A stretch of DNA of 39,512 bases from Bacteroidetes bacterium ADurb.Bin139 (GTDB taxonomy: Bacteria; Bacteroidota; Bacteroidia; Bacteroidales; UBA932). The stretch spans positions 1-39,512 of the forward strand of contig MWDM01000015.1 of assembly GCA_002070565.1 (NCBI GenBank). The letters are read 5' to 3'. Below are positions 15,533 through 23,177 of this stretch, in pieces (positions within the stretch are counted from its first letter, which is position 1; each line of letters starts with the position of its first letter). The translations under genes were made by a program, and so were the position numbers. A model generated the notes under the pieces. That model did not search any database. It was not told where the DNA came from and saw only the letters and a program-made list of their open reading frames with translations.

Positions 15533-16150
15533 TTATTCGGGTTTAAAGGGCTGCCTGTTCTCTATAGACCTGCCCAGGGTAAGTTCGTCTGTGTATTCCA
15601 GCTGGTCACCAAATCCAACCCCACGGGCAATGGTTGTGACAGTTAATTTGAACGGGGCGATTTTTTTAAAAAGATAAAAGCATGTGGTTTCTCCTTCCAT
15701 GGTCGTGCTCAGGGCAAGTATCACTTCCCTGACACCTTGCCTGGCGAGCCTTTCCATGAGCGGTTCAACAGCCAGGTCTGCCGGGCCTATGCCATCTATG
15801 GGAGATATAATGCCGCCCAGTACGTGGTATAAACCCTTGTAGCGTCCGGTATGCTCAATGCTCATCACATCCCGTACATTTTCCACAACGCAGATGATCC
15901 CGTGGTCGCGCTCCGGACTGGAGCAAACCGGACACAGGGGTGCATCGGATATCATCCGGCACTGGGAACAATAAACAACGTTCCTGCGTAAATCTGTAAT
16001 ACTTTGTGCCAGGTTTTCAGACTCTTCCTCTTCCTGTCTTAACAGGTGCAGCGCCAGCCTCAGGGCCGATTTTGGGCCAATGCCGGGGAGGCGTGAAAAG
16101 GCGTCCACCGCCTTTTGCAACAGATCAGATGCGTAACGAGGCTCAAACAT
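15533..16150 (-). CDS. recR: Recombination mediator RecR
   Basis: The 205-residue protein has an HhH region (LPGIGPKSALRLALHLL, 21-37), a four-Cys zinc finger (Cys61, Cys64, Cys73, Cys76) and a Toprim domain from about residue 84 (ICVVENVRDVMSIE). The conserved GGIISPIDGIGP block lies at 112-123. With RecO (and RecF) it loads RecA on SSB-coated gaps. Length and motifs are standard. It overlaps murQ by 8 bases and precedes the symporter by 10 bases. The DNA-repair gene is therefore embedded in a wall-sugar salvage operon and presumably shares its transcription. Confidence 0.96.
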   Translation of the reverse strand: MFEPRYASDLLQKAVDAFSRLPGIGPKSALRLALHLLRQEEEESENLAQSITDLRRNVVYCSQCRMISDAPLCPVCSSPERDHGIICVVENVRDVMSIEHTGRYKGLYHVLGGIISPIDGIGPADLAVEPLMERLARQGVREVILALSTTMEGETTCFYLFKKIAPFKLTVTTIARGVGFGDQLEYTDELTLGRSIENRQPFKPE

Positions 16151-16967
16151 GACCCTTATTTTTCACGGCGTTAACTGCCGAACGCACCGTTCCATAATGC
16201 AACAGCAGGGAACGGGCTTTGTCGTAGTCTTCAATACCGGTATCTTCCATGATCATTTTGGTGCCCCGGTCTATGAGTTTGGCATTGGAGAGCTGCATAT
16301 CCACCATTTTGTTTCCCACCACATGGCCCAGCCGGATCATGACCGTCGTGGATATCATGTTCAATATCAGTTTCTGGGCAGTACCGGACTTCATCCTGGT
16401 AGAACCTGTGACAAACTCCGGTCCCACGACGGCAACAATCGAAATTTCAGCCTCCTGTGTCACGGGGGATCCGGGATTGCAGGTTATGCATGCGGTCAGT
16501 AGGCCCATCTTCCGGGCATTGCGCAGGGCCCCGATTACATAAGGTGTTGTCCCCGAAGCAGCAATTCCCACCACCACATCGTTGATCCCGATATGGTGAT
16601 CCAGGAGTTCCTCCCAACCCGCTTCCAGGCTATCCTCTGCCTTTTCCACCGCTTTGCGAATGGCTGCATCTCCTCCGGCTATAAGGCCGATAACCATATC
16701 GTACGGAGCCCCGAAAGTGGGCGGGATTTCCGAGGCGTCCAGAATGCCCAGCCTGCCACTTGTTCCCGCACCCATGTAAAACAACCTGCCTCCATCCTTC
16801 ATGCGGGTGACTATCCCTTCCACCAGTTTCTCAATGTCCGGTATGCAGGGGGTCACCGCCGCGGGAACAGTCTTGTCCTCCCTGTTGATGTTTTCCAGCA
16901 ACTCCCTGACGGGCATTTTTTCCAGGTGGTCGTAACGCGACCGTTGTTCCGTAAATTTCTGTATCAT
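16143..16967 (-). CDS. murQ: N-acetylmuramic acid 6-phosphate etherase MurQ
   Basis: The 274-residue SIS-domain lyase splits MurNAc-6-phosphate into GlcNAc-6-phosphate and D-lactate. GAGTSGRLGILDASE at 66-80 binds the sugar phosphate and ends with the catalytic Glu80. The second acid is probably Glu111 in VEKAED. GSTRMKSGTAQK near 200-212 is also a family block. It overlaps the upstream kinase gene by 4 bases (ATGA) and the downstream recR by 8 bases. The kinase-etherase pair lets the cell feed MurNAc into amino-sugar metabolism. The protein is slightly shorter than E. coli MurQ (298), lacking part of the C-terminal helical region. Confidence 0.95.
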   Translation of the reverse strand: MIQKFTEQRSRYDHLEKMPVRELLENINREDKTVPAAVTPCIPDIEKLVEGIVTRMKDGGRLFYMGAGTSGRLGILDASEIPPTFGAPYDMVIGLIAGGDAAIRKAVEKAEDSLEAGWEELLDHHIGINDVVVGIAASGTTPYVIGALRNARKMGLLTACITCNPGSPVTQEAEISIVAVVGPEFVTGSTRMKSGTAQKLILNMISTTVMIRLGHVVGNKMVDMQLSNAKLIDRGTKMIMEDTGIEDYDKARSLLLHYGTVRSAVNAVKNKGHV

Positions 16968-17815
16968 TCCTGTTGGGCAATAAGATTCCTGTGGTATGCA
17001 ACCAGGCCCTCAATGGGGGTACGCACGATCTTTTCCACCTGCATCCCGTGCCGTGCAGCCGATGCCATTACTTCTTCCCTGAAATAATGGGCAACCGAAC
17101 CTACTATACGCACCGGGTAGGTCTTGTAGTCATAATGGATGATGTTGCGCAGGAAAAATTCATCAAAGGCTTTGGCTAAAAAATCCCGGATGTAGGGGTG
17201 CGACTGGTGATCTCCCAGGAAAAAGGTGAACGAAGCCAGAAATCTGTTGGGCATGGGCTGTCTGTAAACCTTTTCTATGATATCGAGCAATCCCAGTTTG
17301 TATTGTTTTTCAAAAGCTTCACTTAAATCGCGGGGCAACATTCTTTTCAGGTAATCGGAAACCAGTTTTTTCCCGAGTACCGCCCCTCCGCCTTCATCTC
17401 CCAGGATGTACCCGCAGGCAGGTACGTTATCTACGATCTTCTCTCCGTCGTAGAAACATGTATTGGCTCCCGTGCCCAGGATGGCAGCAATGCCTTTTTC
17501 TGTGCCAAAAAGACACCGCGCTGCTGCCAGCAGGTCTGAATTGGCTTCCACGGAACACCCGGGAAAAGCTGTCTGAAAACAACGTGTCAGGATGTCAATC
17601 TTATCCTTCCCGGCCACCCCTGCTCCATAAAAAAATACCTGACGCACCTCTCCCCGTATGGCAGGCTTGAGGCTGTGTTCAATTGTTTTTAGAATGTCCT
17701 GTTCAGAAACAAAAAAGGGGTTTATCCCTACTGTCTGGATGGCCTGTATGGTACCGTCCCCGTGTACCACCCTCCAGGCAACTTTGGTAGATCCGCTGTC
17801 TGCAACCAATATCAT
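16964..17815 (-). CDS. murK: BadF/BcrA-type amino-sugar kinase, probable MurNAc kinase MurK
   Basis: The 283-residue ASKHA-fold kinase starts with the phosphate-1 loop MILVADSGSTKVAW (DxGxT-like). It also shows GTGANTCFYDG near 115-125 and GYILGDEGGGAVLGKKL near 135-151, typical of the BadF/BcrA/BcrD ATPase and GlcNAc kinase family. Tannerella MurK of this family phosphorylates MurNAc (and GlcNAc) at C6. The overlapping murQ supports that substrate here. I chose the ATG at 17815. The longer open frame would run through the divergent promoter region into the acyl-CoA synthetase gene. It is the first gene of the murK-murQ-recR-symporter operon. Confidence 0.88.
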   Translation of the reverse strand: MILVADSGSTKVAWRVVHGDGTIQAIQTVGINPFFVSEQDILKTIEHSLKPAIRGEVRQVFFYGAGVAGKDKIDILTRCFQTAFPGCSVEANSDLLAAARCLFGTEKGIAAILGTGANTCFYDGEKIVDNVPACGYILGDEGGGAVLGKKLVSDYLKRMLPRDLSEAFEKQYKLGLLDIIEKVYRQPMPNRFLASFTFFLGDHQSHPYIRDFLAKAFDEFFLRNIIHYDYKTYPVRIVGSVAHYFREEVMASAARHGMQVEKIVRTPIEGLVAYHRNLIAQQE

Positions 17816-17838
17816 AATGACCCTGTTTAATGAGGTTA

Positions 17839-17846
17839 CAAATTTA
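17839..17846 (-). promoter_or_regulatory. Promoter -7 box of murK operon
   Basis: TAAATTTG on the minus strand matches TAnnTTTG. It gives a leader of about 18 bases before the ATG at 17815. It occupies the place where the -33 element of the divergent acyl-CoA synthetase promoter would sit, so the two promoters overlap. Confidence 0.5.
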
Positions 17847-17868
17847 GACAAATTGCGAAACAAATTGC

Positions 17869-17876
17869 TACCTTTG
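17869..17876 (+). promoter_or_regulatory. Promoter -7 box of acyl-CoA synthetase gene
   Basis: TACCTTTG matches TAnnTTTG and lies 21 bases before the ATG at 17898. Its upstream half overlaps the murK promoter. Confidence 0.55.
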
Positions 17877-17897
17877 TCAGATAAACAAGCTATATTA

Positions 17898-19958
17898 ATG
17901 ATTACAAAAGAGTTGCTCAATCCAAAAAGCATAGTGGTCGTAGGAGGCTCCAATGACTTGCACAAACCCGGTGGTAAAGTGATCAAAAATCTGATAGATA
18001 CCCGTTACCCCGGAAAACTTTATGTTGTTAACCCCAAAGCTGATTCCATACAGGGTTTGCCCTGTTTTCGCACGGTGGAAGAAATTCCGGGTGCAGAAAC
18101 AGCCATCCTGGCCATCCCGGCTGCCTTTTGCCTGCAGGCTGTTGAAACGCTTTGTGCTACCAAAGGCACCAGGGGAATCATCATCTTTTCGGCCGGCTTC
18201 TCGGAAGAAAGTCCGGAAGGGGCAGCCCTTGAAACAAAAATACGCGACACGGCAGACAAGTACGGAGCCACCCTGATAGGGCCAAACTGCGTAGGGTATA
18301 TGAATCAGAACTATGCCGGAGTGTTCACCTCACCCATACCTCACTTCGTACCCGACAGTATAGACCTGATATCCGGTTCCGGGGCAACAGCCCTGTTCAT
18401 CATAGATGCAGCGGTCCAGCTTGGGATTCCCTTTGCCAATGTATTCTCTGTGGGAAATTCCGCCCAGACCGGCATGGAAGAAGTTCTGGAATACCTGGAC
18501 AACAGTTACGTGCACGGTAAAAGCGCTCCGGTAAAGCTCATTTATGCAGAAAGCATCAAAAAACCTCTCAAATTATGGAAACATGCTGCCTCGCTCTACC
18601 GCAAGGGGGCCAGAATCGCTGCCGTAAAAGCCGGTTCCTCAGAAGCCGGTAGCCGGGCCGCCTCATCACATACCGGTGCCCTGGCCAGCCCCGACACTGC
18701 AGTGACCGCCCTGTTTGAAAAAGCCGGCATCATCCGCTGCAATGGCAGGAACCAGCTCCTGACCGTAGCGTGCATTCTGCTTAAAGGCATACCTAAAGGG
18801 AAAAACATGTGTGTGATCACCCATGCCGGAGGACCTGCTGTTATGCTGACCGATGTGCTTTCAGAGAACGGCATAGGGGTTCCGACCCTGGAAGAAAGTA
18901 AAAGAAAGCAATTGCTTGCAAAACTGTTTGCCGGTTCCTCGGCGGCCAATCCCATAGATTTCCTGGCAACAGGCACAGCAGAGCAATTGGGGGAAATCAT
19001 TGATTTTGTTGAGAACCAATGCCCTGAATTTGACGCCATGGCTGTCATCTTTGGTTCACCCGGACTGAACAAGGTGTTCGATGTCTACGACCTGATCCAT
19101 GTCAAAATGTCCCAATGTACCAAACCCATCTACCCCATATTCCCTTCCACCTTGAATGTTATGGAAGAGATCCGGGAATTTCAGAAGAAGGGAAGGCTCT
19201 ATTTCCCGGACGAAGTCGTTTTTGGCTCGGCCCTGTCAAAGGTGCTGAACACCCCTGTACCTGTTCCGGAAGAACTTGATTTGCCGCGGATAGATGAAAA
19301 GACCATACGCCGGATCGTGGACAATGCTCCTGAAGGATACCTGCCCCCGCAACAGGTAAGTGCCCTGTTGGATGCGGCAGGGATACCGGGAGCAAAAGAA
19401 GCAGTTGCCCATCATGAACAGGAGCTGGCATCTGCCGCAGCCCGTGTTGGGTTTCCCCTGGTCATGAAGGTTGTAGGCCCTGTACACAAATCCGATGTGG
19501 GCGGGGTCCGTCTGAATATCTGCAGTGAACAGGAACTCAGAGAAGCCTTCCGCCAGATGATAAAGATTAAGGATACCACGGCCATACTGCTCCAGTCACA
19601 GCTAACGGGAAGGGAACTTTTCATAGGGGCAAAGAGGGAACCCTTATTCGGACACACCATTGTGTGCGGTCTGGGAGGTATTTTTGTGGAAGTTCTCAAA
19701 GATATCAGCACCGGGCTCAGCCCGCTTTCTGCTGCAGAAGCGGCGCGGATGGTACGTAATTTGAAGGGATACGGTTTGATCCGGGGAGTCCGGGGCCAGG
19801 AAGGAGTTAATGAAGACCTGTTCATCCAGGCTATCTGCCGCGTATCTTCCCTGTGCCGGTGCGCTCCGGAAATTGCAGAAATGGACATTAATCCGCTACT
19901 GGGAACAGCGCATGCCATAGTAGCCGTAGACGCCCGTATAAGAATCTCGCGTTCATGA
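17898..19958 (+). CDS. Acyl-CoA synthetase (ADP-forming), fused alpha-beta
   Basis: The 686-residue protein converts an acyl-CoA plus ADP and phosphate to acid, CoA and ATP (or the reverse). An N-terminal CoA-binding Rossmann domain (about 5-130; VVVGGSND, IGPNCVG) is followed by succinyl-CoA-ligase-like domains. The presumed phosphohistidine His258 lies in SSHTGALASPDTA. A C-terminal ATP-grasp domain (about 470-686) carries PLVMKVVGPVHKSDVGGVRL and ends with EMDINPLL. The 2-oxoacid:ferredoxin oxidoreductase genes follow within 230 bases, and together they would conserve energy as ATP from oxidative decarboxylation of 2-oxoacids. I chose the ATG at 17898 (MITKELLNPKSIVVVGG); further upstream the frame runs into murK antisense. 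The stop overlaps a 50-codon gene. Confidence 0.92.
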   Translation: MITKELLNPKSIVVVGGSNDLHKPGGKVIKNLIDTRYPGKLYVVNPKADSIQGLPCFRTVEEIPGAETAILAIPAAFCLQAVETLCATKGTRGIIIFSAGFSEESPEGAALETKIRDTADKYGATLIGPNCVGYMNQNYAGVFTSPIPHFVPDSIDLISGSGATALFIIDAAVQLGIPFANVFSVGNSAQTGMEEVLEYLDNSYVHGKSAPVKLIYAESIKKPLKLWKHAASLYRKGARIAAVKAGSSEAGSRAASSHTGALASPDTAVTALFEKAGIIRCNGRNQLLTVACILLKGIPKGKNMCVITHAGGPAVMLTDVLSENGIGVPTLEESKRKQLLAKLFAGSSAANPIDFLATGTAEQLGEIIDFVENQCPEFDAMAVIFGSPGLNKVFDVYDLIHVKMSQCTKPIYPIFPSTLNVMEEIREFQKKGRLYFPDEVVFGSALSKVLNTPVPVPEELDLPRIDEKTIRRIVDNAPEGYLPPQQVSALLDAAGIPGAKEAVAHHEQELASAAARVGFPLVMKVVGPVHKSDVGGVRLNICSEQELREAFRQMIKIKDTTAILLQSQLTGRELFIGAKREPLFGHTIVCGLGGIFVEVLKDISTGLSPLSAAEAARMVRNLKGYGLIRGVRGQEGVNEDLFIQAICRVSSLCRCAPEIAEMDINPLLGTAHAIVAVDARIRISRS

Positions 19959-20107
19959 TCAGAAGGTTTATTGCCTGGTTCAGGAATCAGTCCCGGGAGG
20001 TACAGGTGATGATCATCATGATCCCTGTGCTCCTACTGGCTATTCTGCTCAACCTGGGCAGGGTGTGGGAAGGTGTAAGTAAAGGATTTTCCTATTTTCG
20101 CAAATAA
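19955..20107 (+). CDS. 50-residue single-span membrane protein, unknown function
   Basis: This short frame starts at an ATG overlapping the stop of the acyl-CoA synthetase (ATGA), a classic translational-coupling junction. It encodes a basic amphipathic start (MIRRFIAWFRNQSRE), one membrane segment at about 17-34 (VQVMIIMIPVLLLAILL), and a short tail ending KGFSYFRK. It fills almost all the space before the promoter of the next operon. I do not recognise a family. It may anchor or modulate the synthetase at the membrane, but that is only inference from the overlap. Chance is possible; the amphipathic-plus-membrane pattern and the coupled start argue against it. Confidence 0.55.
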   Translation: MIRRFIAWFRNQSREVQVMIIMIPVLLLAILLNLGRVWEGVSKGFSYFRK

Positions 20108-20135
20108 AATGTAAGCAATTTTTAAAAATTCACTT

Positions 20136-20143
20136 TATATTTG
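20136..20143 (+). promoter_or_regulatory. Promoter -7 box of 2-oxoacid oxidoreductase operon
   Basis: TATATTTG matches the consensus and would give a leader of about 33 bases to the ATG at 20182. It suggests that the oxidoreductase genes can be transcribed separately from the acyl-CoA synthetase. Confidence 0.55.
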
Positions 20144-20181
20144 TAAGTATTTTTCATAAACAACTTATAATTTCAATTAAT

Positions 20182-20403
20182 ATGGCATTCAAAGGAGCTA
20201 TTGTAGTAGACATAGAAAGATGCAAGGGATGCAGCGTGTGTGTGGTGAATTGTCCCACACAAACGATTGCCCTTGCAAAAAAGGTTAACAGCAAAGGTTA
20301 TCCTTATTCCTATATGGAGAATCCGGATAATTGCACCGGTTGCGGCAATTGTGCGACCGTATGTCCGGATTCGGTAATCACTGTATACAGAGTTAAAATT
20401 TAA
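20182..20403 (+). CDS. 2[4Fe-4S] ferredoxin subunit (delta) of 2-oxoacid:ferredoxin oxidoreductase
   Basis: The 73-residue protein has two cluster motifs, CKGCSVCVVNCP (residues 14-25) and CTGCGNCATVCP (about 53-64), each CxxCxxCxxxCP. It is the electron-transfer delta subunit, which passes electrons from the catalytic subunits to ferredoxin. It is the first of four genes in the order delta-alpha-beta-gamma, the same order as the oorDABC 2-oxoglutarate oxidoreductase of Helicobacter. The gap to the alpha subunit is 13 bases. Confidence 0.92.
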   Translation: MAFKGAIVVDIERCKGCSVCVVNCPTQTIALAKKVNSKGYPYSYMENPDNCTGCGNCATVCPDSVITVYRVKI

Positions 20404-20416
20404 CAAAAGGAATAGT

Positions 20417-21499
20417 ATGGCAGAAAAATTATTGAAGAAAGGGAACGAGGCCATTGCCCTGGCCGCCATCCGTTACGGAGCGGACGGGTATTTTGGTTAT
20501 CCCATTACCCCTCAGAGCGAAGTGATGGAGACCCTGATGGAAGAAATGCCCTGGGAAACGACCGGAATGGTAGTCCTGCAGGCAGAAAGTGAAACGTCTT
20601 CCATTAACATGCTCTACGGTGGAGCCTGCTGCGGTAAGAAAGTTATGACCTCCTCTTCCAGCCCCGGTATCAGCCTGATGTGCGAAGGCATGTCTTATAT
20701 GGCCGGTGCAGAATTACCGTGCCTGGTTGTCAATGTGATCCGCGGAGGTCCCGGACTGGGTACCATCCAGCCGGCCCAGGGAGATTATTTCCAGGCAGTG
20801 AAGGGTGGTGGTCACGGCGATTACAAGATCATTGTGCTGGCCCCTGCCTCGGTCCAGGAAATGTACGATTTTGTAGGTCTGGGTTTCGATCTGGCCTTTA
20901 AATACCGCAATCCGGTGATGATTCTTTCAGACGGCGCTATTGGCCAGATGATGGAAAAAGTTGAATTGCGCGAACCGGTCAGACGCCTGACAGACCAGGA
21001 AATTGTAGAAAAATACGGCCATTGGGCCACCGTGGGAAAACCCGCCAGCCGCAATGGAAATATCATCTCTTCCCTTTCCCTGGCCGCTACCGAAATGGAA
21101 GCCATCAACCTCCGGCTCCAGGAAAAATACCAGACGATAAGGGAAAACGAAGTGCGTTTTGAAAAAACGATGTGCGACGATGCTGAATACATGCTTGTGG
21201 CATTCGGAAGTTCTGCCCGCATTTGTGAGAGCACCCTCGAAATTGCACGTGAAAAAGGGATCCGGATGGGATTGCTCAGGCCCATCACCCTGTTCCCCTT
21301 CCCAGAAAAGGCCATCCAGCAGACGTTGCCTCAGCTGAAGGGCATCATGTCTGTAGAACTGAACGCGGGTCAGATGGTAGAAGACGTTCGCCTGGCCGTC
21401 AACGGAACCGTACCTGTGGAATTCTACGGCAGGATGGGCGGATCTATCTTCTCTCCTGAAGAGATATTCGGAGCTTTCAGTAAAAAATTCAACCTCTAA
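20417..21499 (+). CDS. vorB: 2-oxoacid:ferredoxin oxidoreductase alpha subunit (VorB/KorA-like)
   Basis: The 360-residue protein is the alpha (pyrimidine-domain) subunit. It shows GYPITPQSEVMETL near residues 28-41, the QAESETSSINM block near 58-68 and RGGPGLGT near 111-118, all standard for this family. With the TPP-binding beta subunit it oxidatively decarboxylates a 2-oxoacid to an acyl-CoA. Proteins of this type are annotated VorB (branched-chain 2-oxoacids) or KorA/OorA (2-oxoglutarate). Sequence alone does not let me decide. The adjacent ADP-forming acyl-CoA synthetase fits amino-acid-derived branched-chain acids. Confidence 0.9.
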   Translation: MAEKLLKKGNEAIALAAIRYGADGYFGYPITPQSEVMETLMEEMPWETTGMVVLQAESETSSINMLYGGACCGKKVMTSSSSPGISLMCEGMSYMAGAELPCLVVNVIRGGPGLGTIQPAQGDYFQAVKGGGHGDYKIIVLAPASVQEMYDFVGLGFDLAFKYRNPVMILSDGAIGQMMEKVELREPVRRLTDQEIVEKYGHWATVGKPASRNGNIISSLSLAATEMEAINLRLQEKYQTIRENEVRFEKTMCDDAEYMLVAFGSSARICESTLEIAREKGIRMGLLRPITLFPFPEKAIQQTLPQLKGIMSVELNAGQMVEDVRLAVNGTVPVEFYGRMGGSIFSPEEIFGAFSKKFNL

Positions 21500-21510
21500 T
21501 CGCGATCACT

Positions 21511-22272
21511 ATGGACGTTAAAGATATCATTAAACCGGAAAATCTTGTATACAGCAAAAGCAAAGTGCTGACAGACACAATCATGCACTACTGTCCCGGT
21601 TGCAGTCATGGCGTGGTTCATAAACTGCTGGCAGAAGTCATAGAAGAAATGGGCATACAGGACAAAACCATTGGTGTTTCTCCGGTGGGCTGTGCTGTTT
21701 TTGCCTATAAATACATCAATATTGACTGGCAGCAGGCTGCACACGGACGGGCTCCCGCGCTGGCTACTGCCACCAAGAGGTTGTATCCGGACAAATACGT
21801 TGTTGCCTACCAGGGAGACGGTGACCTGGCCTCTATAGGTACGGCAGAGATCATGCACGCCTGCAACCGCGGCGAAAACATAGTCGTCATTTTCATCAAC
21901 AACGCCATATATGGTATGACCGGGGGACAAATGGCCCCTACCACCCTGTTGGGAATGAAAACGGCAACAACTCCATACGGAAGGAGGGCAGACCTGAACG
22001 GATACCCGCTCAAGATCACAGAATTGATAGCCCAACTGGAAGGGACCTGTTATGTGACACGTCAGTCGGTCCAGAATCCGGGCAGTGTCAGAAAGACAAA
22101 AAAGGCCATCCGGAAAGCTTTAGAAAACTCGGCACAGAAAAAAGGGACTTCATTTGTTGAGATCGTTTCTGCCTGCAATTCCAACTGGAAAATGACTCCG
22201 GTACAGGCCAACAAATGGATGGAAGAAAACATGTTCCCGTTTTATCCCCTGGGCGACATAAAAGACAGATAA
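21511..22272 (+). CDS. 2-oxoacid:ferredoxin oxidoreductase beta subunit (TPP-binding)
   Basis: The 253-residue subunit binds thiamine diphosphate. The TPP/Mg motif GDGDLASIG (near residue 108) is followed by NNAIYGMTGGQMAPTT, and CPGCSHG near 28-34 is the N-terminal Cys block. It forms the active site with the alpha subunit. The alpha stop is 11 bases upstream, and the gamma subunit begins 2 bases after its stop. The tight spacing indicates one transcript and an obligate complex. Length matches the family. Confidence 0.93.
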   Translation: MDVKDIIKPENLVYSKSKVLTDTIMHYCPGCSHGVVHKLLAEVIEEMGIQDKTIGVSPVGCAVFAYKYINIDWQQAAHGRAPALATATKRLYPDKYVVAYQGDGDLASIGTAEIMHACNRGENIVVIFINNAIYGMTGGQMAPTTLLGMKTATTPYGRRADLNGYPLKITELIAQLEGTCYVTRQSVQNPGSVRKTKKAIRKALENSAQKKGTSFVEIVSACNSNWKMTPVQANKWMEENMFPFYPLGDIKDR

Positions 22273-22274
22273 TT

Positions 22275-22820
22275 ATGAAAGAAGAATTGATTATAGCAGG
22301 TTTTGGAGGACAAGGTGTCCTCTCTATGGGCAAAATCCTTGCCTATTCAGGAATCATGGAGGATAAAGAGGTCACCTGGATGCCTTCCTATGGCCCCGAG
22401 ATGCGCGGGGGAACAGCCAATGTGACGGTCATCATCAGTGACAAACGTATAAGCTCTCCCATCCTACAGTGGTGTGATACAGCCATCGTGCTCAACCAAC
22501 AGTCCATGGACAAGTTTGAACCCATGGTCAAGAAAGGGGGTTTGTTGCTTTACGACCCCAACGGCATAACACGCCATCCGGTACGCAAAGACATCAAGGT
22601 TTGCTCCATAGCGGCGGCTGATCTTTCAAACCAAATGGAGATGTCCAAGGCTTTCAATATGGTTGTTCTGGGAGCCTACCTAAAAATGAAACCCATTTTG
22701 GAAAAAGACAATGTGATCAGGGGACTGAAGAAGTCCCTGCCGGAAAGGTATCATAACCTGATACCTATGAACGAGAAAGCCATAGAGCTGGGAATGAAAG
22801 AAGTAAAAGAGGTCACTTAG
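22275..22820 (+). CDS. 2-oxoacid:ferredoxin oxidoreductase gamma subunit
   Basis: The 181-residue protein starts with the family block IIAGFGGQGVLSMGKILA (about 5-22). It continues with TWMPSYGPEMRGGTANVTV near 35-53, which helps bind CoA and close the complex. It is the last gene of the operon. I chose the ATG at 22275, because the longer open frame would overlap the beta subunit. The stop codon sits in the loop-proximal part of an intrinsic terminator. Confidence 0.93.
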   Translation: MKEELIIAGFGGQGVLSMGKILAYSGIMEDKEVTWMPSYGPEMRGGTANVTVIISDKRISSPILQWCDTAIVLNQQSMDKFEPMVKKGGLLLYDPNGITRHPVRKDIKVCSIAAADLSNQMEMSKAFNMVVLGAYLKMKPILEKDNVIRGLKKSLPERYHNLIPMNEKAIELGMKEVKEVT

Positions 22821-22832
22821 ACCTCTTTTTTT
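22806..22832 (+). terminator. Intrinsic terminator of oxidoreductase operon
   Basis: A 9-bp stem (AAAGAGGTC with GACCTCTTT) with a 5-base loop is followed by a run of T. It overlaps the last codons and stop of the gamma subunit gene. Confidence 0.85.
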
Positions 22833-22849
22833 ATTTGTTAAAAATACTT

Positions 22850-22857
22850 TATCTTTG
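22850..22857 (+). promoter_or_regulatory. Promoter -7 box of coiled-coil gene / zapA operon
   Basis: TATCTTTG matches TAnnTTTG and lies 18 bases before the ATG at 22875. It comes directly after the preceding terminator. The -33 region would overlap the T-run. Confidence 0.55.
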
Positions 22858-22874
22858 CTCAACGTACAACACAT

Positions 22875-23168
22875 ATGAAACCTCAACACGCTGCCATTAT
22901 CAACCCGTTAAAGCAGAAGATAGAAACCCTTATATCGCTGCATGAAAAGGCGTTGACGGAAAACAGTGAATTGAGCAAGAAATTACAAACCTTAAGCGAA
23001 GAACAGATTATATATAAAAAAGAAAAAGAAGACTTAGAACAGAAATTGCAAAAACTCCAGATGGCTGGTGCTTTTCTCAAAACAAGTGAAGATACAAAAG
23101 AAGCAAAGCAGAAAATCGGGAAATTGATTAGGGAAATCGATAAATGTTTAACCATGCTTAACCGATAG
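22875..23168 (+). CDS. Small coiled-coil protein upstream of zapA
   Basis: The 97-residue protein is mostly a coiled coil. Heptad-like Leu/Ile spacing runs through residues 10-65, with alternating Lys and Glu (KKEKEDLEQKLQKLQ). A second helix ends the protein (KLIREIDKCLTMLNR). There is no signal peptide or membrane segment. It precedes zapA by 9 bases, and zapA is a Z-ring factor. A role as a ZapB-like partner of ZapA in cell division is plausible from position and shape, but I do not recognise it by sequence. Confidence 0.8.
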   Translation: MKPQHAAIINPLKQKIETLISLHEKALTENSELSKKLQTLSEEQIIYKKEKEDLEQKLQKLQMAGAFLKTSEDTKEAKQKIGKLIREIDKCLTMLNR

Positions 23169-23177
23169 CCCGCCAAT

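Noticed and set aside
17658..17897. Upstream extension of the acyl-CoA synthetase by 80 codons
   Set aside because: It would cover murK antisense and the shared promoter region; the conserved start is MITKELL at 17898.
17816..17986. N-terminal extension of murK by 57 codons
   Set aside because: It would lie in the divergent promoter and in the synthetase gene; the ASKHA phosphate loop begins directly at residue 1 of the chosen start.
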